Shown here in pieces: positions 1-5,180 of a DNA stretch of 6,035 nucleotides (the stretch's first letter is position 1; the number at the start of each line of letters is the position of its first letter). The notes beneath the pieces are model-generated. The model saw only the letters and a list, made by a program, of their open reading frames with translations, had not been told where the DNA came from and did not search any database. Origin of the DNA: an uncultured Ignavibacteria bacterium (lineage in GTDB: Bacteria; Bacteroidota; Ignavibacteria; Ignavibacteriales; Melioribacteraceae); contig CALGLM010000080.1 in the NCBI GenBank assembly GCA_937930275.1, forward strand, positions 1-6,035, written 5' to 3'. The translations under genes and the position numbers were made by a program.

Positions 1-1
1 T

Positions 2-346
2 GCGCGAGCTTTGCTTTCGTTGCCTTCGGAAGCATTGCAAATTGAATTTTTAGGAAAGATAATCAATCAAAATCTTTCAGTTAGAAAACTTGAAAATCTT
101 GTAAAAAAATTTTCTGAGGGAACAACAGAAATTAAAATAATTTCTGAAACAAATAATAGAACAAAAGATTTATCTACTTTATCGGCAAGAGACTTAGAAA
201 ATAGATTGAGAAATATATTAGGAACCAAAGTAGAGTGTAGGCAGCTAAAAGACGGGACCGGCAGTATTAATATTGAATTTTATTCGGAAGACGAACTTGA
301 ACGATTATTGGAATTATTTGAAATTATTGCCCAAAACGGTTATTAA
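2..346 (+). CDS. parB: ParB/Spo0J chromosome-partitioning protein, C-terminal part (5' end outside window)
   Basis: The reading frame is open from the left edge, so this is the last 114 residues of a protein that normally has about 290. ParB binds parS sites near the origin, spreads as a CTP-dependent clamp and works with the ParA ATPase in chromosome segregation. The fragment begins with ARALLSL, matching the conserved 'GHARALL' region that follows the ParB helix-turn-helix. The segment at residues 23-37 (QNLSVRKLENLVKKF) is the usual end of the DNA-binding domain. A variable linker follows at about 38-60. Residues 64-108 match the C-terminal dimerisation domain: a helix with ENRLRNILGTKV, a strand pair around GTGSINIEFYS, then the helix DELERLLELF. 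The TTG at position 11 lies inside this conserved region and is not a start. The downstream gene begins inside its 3' end, suggesting co-transcription. Family identity is strong; the catalytic CTPase part cannot be seen. Confidence 0.93.
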   Translation, partial: ARALLSLPSEALQIEFLGKIINQNLSVRKLENLVKKFSEGTTEIKIISETNNRTKDLSTLSARDLENRLRNILGTKVECRQLKDGTGSINIEFYSEDELERLLELFEIIAQNGY

Positions 347-830
347 TAGTTTTTGCATACTATTATTTATCGCAAATATTGGTTTTTCTCAAACGGAACA
401 AAATTATAATGTAAACGTCCAAACAAGTGATACTAATTTTGTGATGTCTAAAGCACCTTGGGGTGCAGTATTACGTAGTGCTATAATACCCGGTTGGGGT
501 CAAATATATAATGAATCTTATTGGAAAACTCCGATAATTTTAGGACTAACGGGTTATTTTATTTACGGGTGGATTGATAATAATAAATTGTATCAAGATA
601 ACAAACGACTATATAATGAAGCATTATTATCTAACAGTAATTTAATAAACGGTTATAAAAATAGTAGAGATTTTTATCGAGACCAACGGGATATGTTTAT
701 TTTTTATATAGGTCTTACTTATTTTCTAAATATGGTTGATGCTTACGTAGATGCTCAAATGTTTGATTTTTCGGTTAGTGAAGATATAGTTACTAACAAT
801 AAAATGTTAAATATAAAATTTTACTTTTAA
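318..830 (+). CDS. DUF5683-family membrane protein with signal peptide; non-ATG start likely
   Basis: This matches the DUF5683 family, found mainly in Bacteroidota and relatives and often encoded next to parB. Its molecular function is unknown to me. With a TTG start at 318 the product is 170 residues. Residues 1-24 then form a good signal peptide: a Lys-containing n-region, the hydrophobic stretch FCILLFIANIGF, and probable cleavage before QTEQ. The family core follows: APWGAVLRSAIIPGWGQIYN with SYWKTP (46-72), a membrane segment at about 72-85, a charged Asn/Tyr-rich loop, RDQRDMFIFYIGLTYFLNMVDAYVDA (second membrane segment, about 125-142), and the typical FDFSVSED near 150-156. There is no in-frame ATG before the one at 443, and starting there would remove the signal peptide. 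TTG at 327 (MPKT...) or 273 are alternatives. The start overlaps parB by about 29 bp, which suggests translational coupling. Confidence 0.85.
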   Translation: MKLLPKTVINSFCILLFIANIGFSQTEQNYNVNVQTSDTNFVMSKAPWGAVLRSAIIPGWGQIYNESYWKTPIILGLTGYFIYGWIDNNKLYQDNKRLYNEALLSNSNLINGYKNSRDFYRDQRDMFIFYIGLTYFLNMVDAYVDAQMFDFSVSEDIVTNNKMLNIKFYF

Positions 831-831
831 T

Positions 832-1536
832 ATGCAAAATTATTCTGAATGTCCAAATTGTAAAACTCAAAATCCTTTTTATCAATTGGTATGTAAAAAT
901 TGCAAAGCGTATGTAAGAGAAAAGGTTTTTAATATTGATTTTTGGAATACTTTTTGGCATATGTTCGATTTACCAATTAAGTTTTTGCAAAACGTTGTTT
1001 TTGCCGACCATAAAAACTTTTTATTATTTACACTATTGTTACTTTCGTTTAAATATTCAGTTAACTCATTTCTTTTGACAAATATTTTTAGACCAAAATT
1101 GAATTTAACTTCTGATGTATTAAATAATATGTTTTATTTAATTCTCGGTTTTATTATTATTTTTATATTTTACTCGTTTACTTTAAAATACTTGCTTAAA
1201 TTATTTAAGGTAGAAACACGGGTAAAAGATAATTTGGCAGTTTTGGTTTTTAGCCAATCATCAATTTTATTCTCGCTATTTTTTGTGTTTCCCGTTCAGC
1301 TTGGTGTTTTCGGTGTTCATTGGTTTATCTTTAATCCTTCACCCTTAATGATTAAGCAAAATGTTGCATATGCATTATTTATTTTAGAAAGTATTTTATG
1401 GGGATGGGGTTTTATACAGATTATATTTGCACATTATGTACAAACCAAATCAGTTCTTTTCTCCATTTTGCTTAGTATTATTTTTTATAGCATTATTACT
1501 TTGCTATTTTTATTTTTTCCTTTTATGATCAGTTAA
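832..1536 (+). CDS. Zinc-ribbon plus multi-pass membrane protein, Yip1-like
   Basis: A 234-residue protein whose ATG lies one base after the stop of the DUF5683 gene, so the two are probably co-transcribed. The N-terminus is a four-cysteine zinc ribbon (Cys7, Cys10, Cys21, Cys24; CPNC-x10-CKNC). A linker rich in Trp and Phe follows (FNIDFWNTFWHMF). Five hydrophobic segments then appear at roughly 62-85, 99-123, 134-164, 177-203 and 207-232. This arrangement resembles bacterial YIP1-family membrane proteins with an added zinc ribbon; the family call rests on topology and the FWNTFWHMF-type lead-in and is moderate. The substrate or partner is unknown. The ribbon would lie on the cytoplasmic side if it follows the usual pattern, which is inference. 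No Shine-Dalgarno motif is visible before the ATG. The 3' end overlaps the opposite-strand phosphatase gene by 27 bp. Confidence 0.7.
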   Translation: MQNYSECPNCKTQNPFYQLVCKNCKAYVREKVFNIDFWNTFWHMFDLPIKFLQNVVFADHKNFLLFTLLLLSFKYSVNSFLLTNIFRPKLNLTSDVLNNMFYLILGFIIIFIFYSFTLKYLLKLFKVETRVKDNLAVLVFSQSSILFSLFFVFPVQLGVFGVHWFIFNPSPLMIKQNVAYALFILESILWGWGFIQIIFAHYVQTKSVLFSILLSIIFYSIITLLFLFFPFMIS

Positions 1537-2433
1537 AAAGTGATTAATAATTCCGTATCTTAATCCTCTTGTACTTACTATTGTTTTATCGCTATTAAGT
1601 TTTTCCAATAGAATATATAAAATTATTGCTCCTGTTAAAATTAAATCTTCTCTTCCAATTAAAACTTCACCAAATCTTTGCAGTGCTTCTGCCGGAGTTA
1701 AATCTTTTAATTTTGCAATTAAATTAAATATTGAAGTTTTTTCTAAAATTGCATTTTCAACATATTCATCTTTGTAAATTTTAATCTCTCTACTCATGCA
1801 ACTTAATGAAGTAGGAGTTCCCGCAACTGAAATAATACCATTATTTGCCGGAAATTTAAATGGGAATTGAAATGTATCGTCAATTAACTTTTCCATGTTT
1901 TTAACGGCTGTTGCAGTGTAACCGTTAGTAAAAAATTGGTCAGTCAAAGTAACAACACCAAGTTTAAAACTTTTTACAAAATTAATTTTATCGGCATCAC
2001 CAAAAATTATTTCGGTGCTACCTCCGCCTATATCTATAACAGTATAGTTTTCGTATTTCGGGGCATCTGAAATTGATCCTAAAAACGAAAGATTAGCTTC
2101 AACTTCACCGCTAATTATTTCAATTTTTAATCCTGTTTTTTCATGGACTTCTTCAATAATTTCAACACTATTCTTGGCACTTCTCATAGCCTGAGTTGCA
2201 AACGGAATGATATTAGTACAATTGTATTTTTTACAAATATCTTTAAACTCAATTAAAATATTAATTAAAAGTTCAACTTTTTCTGCTAAAATATAACCTG
2301 TATTATGTAGATCTTTTCCTAATCTTGGCATCCTATAAACATTTAAAAGCGGTTTTACATTACCCAAGTTATCTATTTGTGTAATAAGTAATAAAACAGT
2401 ATTTGTTCCTATATCAATTGAAGCAATATTCAT
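1510..2433 (-). CDS. Ppx/GppA-family phosphatase (exopolyphosphatase or pppGpp phosphohydrolase)
   Basis: A 307-residue single-module protein of the Ppx/GppA branch of the sugar kinase/Hsp70/actin ATPase superfamily. Members release terminal phosphate from polyphosphate, or convert pppGpp to ppGpp, in the cytoplasm. Motifs in order: phosphate-binding loop IDIGTNTVLLL (6-16); FATQAMRSAKN (78-88); SGEVEANLSFLG (108-119), where Glu112 aligns with the catalytic Glu before Ala in the family; VIDIGGGSTEIIFG (132-145), the second phosphate loop; SFKLGVVTL (155-163); SVAGTPTSL (202-210); and the closing VSTRGLRYGII (286-296). The common GEEEAR is here GEVEAN, so the two flanking positions are substituted. 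Length fits the short forms lacking the HD-like C-terminal domain of E. coli Ppx. Polyphosphate and pppGpp specificities cannot be told apart from sequence, so no symbol is given. It is transcribed divergently from the gene at 2480 and has no obvious Shine-Dalgarno motif, only an A-rich leader. Confidence 0.92.
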   Translation of the reverse strand: MNIASIDIGTNTVLLLITQIDNLGNVKPLLNVYRMPRLGKDLHNTGYILAEKVELLINILIEFKDICKKYNCTNIIPFATQAMRSAKNSVEIIEEVHEKTGLKIEIISGEVEANLSFLGSISDAPKYENYTVIDIGGGSTEIIFGDADKINFVKSFKLGVVTLTDQFFTNGYTATAVKNMEKLIDDTFQFPFKFPANNGIISVAGTPTSLSCMSREIKIYKDEYVENAILEKTSIFNLIAKLKDLTPAEALQRFGEVLIGREDLILTGAIILYILLEKLNSDKTIVSTRGLRYGIINHFLTDHKRKK

Positions 2434-2443
2434 AATTTTTTTG

Positions 2444-2451
2444 TATTTTTG
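2444..2451 (+). promoter_or_regulatory. Candidate Bacteroidota-type -7 promoter element (TATTTTTG)
   Basis: The sequence TATTTTTG matches the TAnnTTTG -7 consensus of Bacteroidota housekeeping promoters and lies 28 bases before the ATG at 2480, in the 46-bp divergent intergenic region. It could drive the 2480-4363 operon. The nearest upstream TTG (2418-2420) lies 23 bases away, rather far for a -33 element, so only the -7 half is supported. In such AT-rich DNA a chance match is quite possible. Confidence 0.3.
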
Positions 2452-2479
2452 TAAAATTAAATATTTAGGATTTAAATTT

Positions 2480-2983
2480 ATGGAAAATTTATCAAAAACG
2501 TCAAAATTTATTCTTTTTATATCAGTTTTAGCATTTATTGTTTGGAGCGGATCATATGTTTCAAAATTTTTATTAATTTATCAATTCTTTGAACCTGAAA
2601 TGGATCTGAAACCTGTATTTCAGAATGTTGATTTTACTCCGATATTCCGAACAATATCTTCAGTATTTACTCTGAATATTATTGCATATCCAATTTATTT
2701 TGTGTTTTTAATACTTTTTGTTATTTTTTCAAAATTAAGTATTAAAAAAGAAGGTTGGTTGTTTATAATATTAATTTTTACGATTTTAACAGCTCCTTTT
2801 GAGTTGCTTTCTCTATATAAGGATTTTCAAATCTTAAATTTAATAAATGCAGGAAAATTTGATAACTTGCTCCATTTAACCAAAGAGAAAATAATTGATC
2901 AAAGCAGTTTCCCTATTGTTCAGTTTTTATTTGTAGGAGCAGTAGTATTTTTATCAATATTCAAACCCCTTAGAAAAAAATAA
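2480..2983 (+). CDS. Small membrane protein of unknown function, four predicted transmembrane helices
   Basis: I do not recognise this 167-residue protein. Hydrophobic segments lie at about 9-33, 63-86, 92-113 and 144-162, with a polar loop between helices 1 and 2 (FFEPEMDLKPVFQNVDFTP) and a basic C-terminal tail (KPLRKK), which suggests a cytoplasmic C-terminus. There is no zinc site, lipobox or catalytic motif that I can identify. The ATG at 2480 was chosen over an in-frame TTG at 2441. The ATG has a weak AGGA nine bases upstream, it places helix 1 close to the N-terminus, and the extra 13 residues from the TTG would cover the candidate promoter. The stop codon directly abuts the start of the next gene, so the two are almost certainly co-transcribed and possibly translationally coupled. 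It is the first gene of the aroQ operon. Confidence 0.75.
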   Translation: MENLSKTSKFILFISVLAFIVWSGSYVSKFLLIYQFFEPEMDLKPVFQNVDFTPIFRTISSVFTLNIIAYPIYFVFLILFVIFSKLSIKKEGWLFIILIFTILTAPFELLSLYKDFQILNLINAGKFDNLLHLTKEKIIDQSSFPIVQFLFVGAVVFLSIFKPLRKK

Positions 2984-3256
2984 ATGAAGATTAAAGAAAA
3001 AGAGCTTGAAGACTTATTGAATGACCTAAAATCACTTGCTACACAAATGGGTGCAAAAGTTCGTTTTGAAAAAGGTGATTTTAAAGGCGGTTATTGTATA
3101 TTAAAAGAAAATAAAGTTATTGTTCTTAATAAAATATCAAACTTGCAAAGGAAAGTTATTACATTAGCGGCAGCTTTAAAAGAGCTTGGATTGGAAGAAG
3201 TTTATATCTCTCCAAAATTAAGGGAATTTATTGACGAAATGGATGAAACGAAATGA
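2984..3256 (+). CDS. Small uncharacterised protein upstream of aroQ
   Basis: A 90-residue soluble protein that I cannot assign to a named family. It opens with an amphipathic helix (KELEDLLNDLKSLATQMG, about 6-23), then a short strand VRFEKGDF (26-33), the pattern KGGYCILKENKVIVLNK (34-50) that looks like a beta hairpin, a helix at about 53-68, and the ending EEVYISPKLREFIDEM. The Gly-Gly-x-Cys turn (35-38) and the LNK (48-50) look like conserved positions of a small domain, but no enzymatic motif is evident. Its ATG follows the previous stop with no gap, and its own stop overlaps the aroQ start in an ATGA (3253-3256). This tight packing makes it a real gene in spite of its size and no clear ribosome binding site. 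A role tied to aroQ would be inference only. Confidence 0.8.
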   Translation: MKIKEKELEDLLNDLKSLATQMGAKVRFEKGDFKGGYCILKENKVIVLNKISNLQRKVITLAAALKELGLEEVYISPKLREFIDEMDETK

Positions 3257-3687
3257 AAATTTTAATAATTAACGGACCTAATTTAAATTTACTTGGAAAA
3301 AGAGATAGCTTACAATACGGTCAATTAACATTAGAAGATATTGAGAAACTTATAAAACAAGAATATAAAAATGATAAAATTGAGTTTTTTCAATCAAATT
3401 TAGAAGGGGAGATTGTTCAGGAAATTCAGAAAGCTCCGAATTATTTTGAAGGTCTAATTATTAACGCCGGAGGATATTCTCATACTTCGGTAGCTATTCG
3501 CGATGCATTGGATATTATAAAAATACCAAAAATTGAAGTTCATCTTTCTAATTTAGCAGGTCGCGAAGAATTTAGACATACTATGATTACGGCTCCGGTT
3601 TGCAACGGATATATTAGCGGTTTTAAAGAAAAAGGGTATTTAGCAGCTATATATTTACTTAAATTGATTGGAGATAAACATGATTAA
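3253..3687 (+). CDS. aroQ: Type II 3-dehydroquinate dehydratase
   Basis: This enzyme converts 3-dehydroquinate to 3-dehydroshikimate in the shikimate pathway, acting in the cytoplasm as a dodecamer in known members. The 144 residues are full family length. Diagnostic motifs: INGPNLNLLG (6-15), the flexible lid with Arg17 and catalytic Tyr22 followed by Gly (QYGQLTLEDI), QSNLEGEIV (47-55), INAGGYSHTSVAIRDA (70-85, with Asn71 and His77), EVHLSN (95-100, with Glu95 and catalytic His97), and REEFRH (104-109, with Arg104 and Arg108). The usual SNHEGE reads SNLEGE here, and the lid shows KRDSLQYG instead of the common TREPxxYG; both look tolerable, since the catalytic Arg, Tyr, Asn and His are present. 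It starts within an ATGA overlap with the preceding gene and its last eight bases overlap the HAD gene. Confidence 0.97.
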   Translation: MKILIINGPNLNLLGKRDSLQYGQLTLEDIEKLIKQEYKNDKIEFFQSNLEGEIVQEIQKAPNYFEGLIINAGGYSHTSVAIRDALDIIKIPKIEVHLSNLAGREEFRHTMITAPVCNGYISGFKEKGYLAAIYLLKLIGDKHD

Positions 3688-4363
3688 AGCAATTGTTTTT
3701 GATTTAGATAATACTTTAATGGATTTTATGAAAATGAAAAAAAGAGGAATTGAGGCAGCAATTAACGCCATGATTGATGCCGGTTTAGGAATTACTTATG
3801 ATGAAGCAATTGATAAAATAAATAAAATATATCAAGCACAGGGTATGGAGTATCAACAAGTTTTTGACCAATTTTTGCAGAATGAGCTAAATAGGATTGA
3901 TTATAAAATATTAGCATCCGGTATCGTAGCTTATCGCAAAGCAAGAGAAGCCGAATTAAACCCTTACCCTCATGTTTTTCCGACACTTATCTGCTTACAG
4001 AAAATGGGCTTAAAACTTGGGATTGTTTCTGATGCTCCTTCAAAAGAAGCATGGTTACGTTTAGCGTATTTAAATTTTCATCATATTTTTGACTCTATTG
4101 TAACATTCGATGATACTTATGAAAGAAAACCCTCACCAATTCCGTTCAAAACAATTCTAAACAAGCTTAATGTAATTCCAGAAGAAGCCTTAATGGTTGG
4201 TGATTGGGTTGAAAGAGATATTGTAGGTGCTTCAAATCTGGGAATGAAGACAGCTTTTGCAAAATATGGTGATACATTTAATACTGAAGCGCATAATGCC
4301 GATTTTGAATTAAATGATGTTAAAGAACTTGTTTCGATTGTTAAAAAACTAAATAATTTGTAA
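3680..4363 (+). CDS. HAD-superfamily phosphatase (subfamily IA type)
   Basis: A 227-residue haloacid dehalogenase-like hydrolase, probably a cytoplasmic small-molecule phosphatase. Motif I is FDLDNTL (7-13) with nucleophile Asp8 and acid/base Asp10. An alpha-helical cap follows at about 15-90, in the subfamily I position. Motif II is GIVSDAPS, with Ser117. Motif III is Lys150 in ERKPSPIPF. Motif IV is MVGDWVERDIVGASNLGM, with Asp175 and Asp180. The overall pattern resembles the TIGR02253-like HAD-IA group. The substrate cannot be read from sequence. ATG 3680 was chosen because GGAG at 3670-3673 lies six bases upstream and the next residues (IKAIVFDLD) are the standard HAD start; a TTG at 3668 is in frame but lies before this site. 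It overlaps the aroQ stop by eight bases and ends the operon. Confidence 0.92.
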   Translation: MIKAIVFDLDNTLMDFMKMKKRGIEAAINAMIDAGLGITYDEAIDKINKIYQAQGMEYQQVFDQFLQNELNRIDYKILASGIVAYRKAREAELNPYPHVFPTLICLQKMGLKLGIVSDAPSKEAWLRLAYLNFHHIFDSIVTFDDTYERKPSPIPFKTILNKLNVIPEEALMVGDWVERDIVGASNLGMKTAFAKYGDTFNTEAHNADFELNDVKELVSIVKKLNNL

Positions 4364-4373
4364 AAATAAATTA

Positions 4374-4403
4374 AAGTTGTTTTTTAATTAAGATTTACAA
4401 CTT
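4374..4403. repeat. Inverted repeat downstream of the HAD gene (7-bp arms)
   Basis: AAGTTGT (4374-4380) and ACAACTT (4397-4403) are perfect inverted arms around a 16-base loop that holds a run of six T. An alternative overlapping hairpin pairs AATTAAA (4369-4375) with TTTAATT (4383-4389). It lies 10 bases after the HAD stop, where the operon should terminate, but no T-run follows the right arm and the stems are AT-rich, so a role as terminator is weakly supported. Confidence 0.3.
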
Positions 4404-4415
4404 GATTTATTTTAT

Positions 4416-4445
4416 ATAATTACTTAAATTAATTAAAGTAATTAT
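4416..4445. repeat. AT-only palindrome upstream of the MerR-type gene (10-bp arms)
   Basis: ATAATTACTT (4416-4425) and AAGTAATTAT (4436-4445) are perfect inverted arms. The ten bases between them (AAATTAATTA) continue the symmetry at three further pairs, leaving only one mismatched pair and the centre. A short T-run (4445-4448) follows. It ends 24 bases before the ATG of the MerR-type regulator. It could be an operator for that protein, or a weak terminator of the preceding operon. Symmetry over about 28 of 30 bases is less likely by chance than ordinary AT-rich repeats, but function is inferred from position alone. Confidence 0.4.
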
Positions 4446-4469
4446 TTTGATAATGTTTGGACAGCTGGA

Positions 4470-4832
4470 ATGAAAAAGTTATATTATTCTATAAGTGAAG
4501 TAAGCAAACTTGCTGAAGTAGAACAATATATACTTCGTTATTGGGAAAGTGAATTTGAACAATTACGTCCTTCAAAAAACCGAGCCGGAAACAGAGTATA
4601 TACAAACGAGGATATTAAGCTTATATTCAAAATAAAAAAACTTCTCCGTGACGAAAAATATACCGTTGAAGGTGCTAAACGTGTATTATTTGAAGGTGAT
4701 GATAAAGTTGAAAACGGTGATTCTGTTAATTCAGAATCTGAGGTTGAGGAAATTATTGACGAGAAAGAAAAATTAAAGCGTGATTTGATGGAACTGAGAA
4801 ACTTTTTAGTCGATATTAAACGTTATCTATAA
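4470..4832 (+). CDS. MerR-family transcriptional regulator, short form without effector domain
   Basis: A 120-residue DNA-binding protein. The winged helix-turn-helix covers about residues 4-73. YSISEVSKLAEVEQYILRYWE includes the LRYWE at 22-26 that marks this Bacteroidota-style subgroup, and the wing follows with SKNRAGNRVYTNEDI (35-49). The next helices are IFKIKKLLRDEKYTVEGAKRVL (52-73). A Glu/Asp-rich low-complexity linker follows at 75-98, then a terminal helix (EKEKLKRDLMELRNFLVDIKRYL) that fits the MerR dimerisation coiled coil. There is no Cys cluster or drug-binding domain, so the ligand, if any, is unknown. The ATG has only a weak GGA upstream. The palindrome at 4416-4445 is a candidate self-operator. 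The next gene follows 21 bases later on the same strand. Confidence 0.92.
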   Translation: MKKLYYSISEVSKLAEVEQYILRYWESEFEQLRPSKNRAGNRVYTNEDIKLIFKIKKLLRDEKYTVEGAKRVLFEGDDKVENGDSVNSESEVEEIIDEKEKLKRDLMELRNFLVDIKRYL

Positions 4833-4834
4833 AA

Positions 4835-4848
4835 TTAACGTTAAGGAG
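4835..4848 (+). promoter_or_regulatory. Ribosome binding site AAGGAG overlapped by a 10-bp palindrome
   Basis: AAGGAG at 4843-4848 lies five bases before the ATG at 4854 and is the clearest Shine-Dalgarno sequence in the window. The perfect palindrome TTAACGTTAA (4835-4844) overlaps its first two bases. The site fixes the start of the 108-residue gene. The palindrome may be chance or a small operator. Confidence 0.6.
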
Positions 4849-4853
4849 TAAAC

Positions 4854-5180
4854 ATGATTAACTTGGTTAAATTCAAAATTCCGATTCCGATTAAGGTAAT
4901 TGAATCATTTCTTAATAACCCGTCTTATGAAATAAGAGAAGAAACAAATACTGTTGTTCTCGATTATTTTGAAACTGCATTAGATATAAAAATTAATCAA
5001 AATAGTGAAATAGAAGAAGTTTATTGTTACGATGAATTTCTTTGCAACGAAGAAAACTTATTAGGATTTGCGTATGCAATACTACCCGAAGACGGTAATT
5101 ATGTTACTGCTTTTGATAGTTTAGGTACCGAATATAAATATGATAAAAAATCACTTGAAGAGTTTTTAGAAGAATATTAA
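4854..5180 (+). CDS. Small acidic protein of unknown function
   Basis: I do not recognise this 108-residue protein. It is rich in Glu and Asp, especially in the C-terminal helix KKSLEEFLEEY, and has no signal peptide or membrane segment. The N-terminal part (KFKIPIPIKVIESFLNNPSYEI) followed by alternating strands (NTVVLDYF, LDIKINQ, IEEVYCYD) suggests a small alpha/beta fold. Two Cys (58 and 64) are not in a metal-binding arrangement. The start is supported by a strong AAGGAG five bases away. The spacing of 21 bp from the MerR-type gene suggests a shared transcript, so it might be a partner or target of that regulator, which is inference. Its stop overlaps the stop of the opposite-strand methyltransferase within TTAA (5177-5180). 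Confidence 0.78.
   Translation: MINLVKFKIPIPIKVIESFLNNPSYEIREETNTVVLDYFETALDIKINQNSEIEEVYCYDEFLCNEENLLGFAYAILPEDGNYVTAFDSLGTEYKYDKKSLEEFLEEY

Noticed and set aside
11..13. TTG at position 11 as the start of a short ParB-like gene
   Set aside because: The frame is open to the left edge and the codons before it (A-R-A) continue the conserved ParB region, so the gene is only cut by the window.
2441..2479. N-terminal extension of the four-helix membrane protein from a TTG at 2441
   Set aside because: The ATG at 2480 places the first helix properly and has a weak AGGA upstream; the extension would cover the candidate promoter.
3792..3986. A 64-codon minus-strand open frame inside the HAD gene
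   Set aside because: It lies wholly within a gene with complete HAD motifs on the other strand and has no recognisable domain, so it is a chance frame.
4374..4403. A firm rho-independent terminator after the HAD gene
   Set aside because: The stem is short and AT-rich, the loop is long, and the T-run is in the loop rather than after the stem; it is reported only as an inverted repeat.
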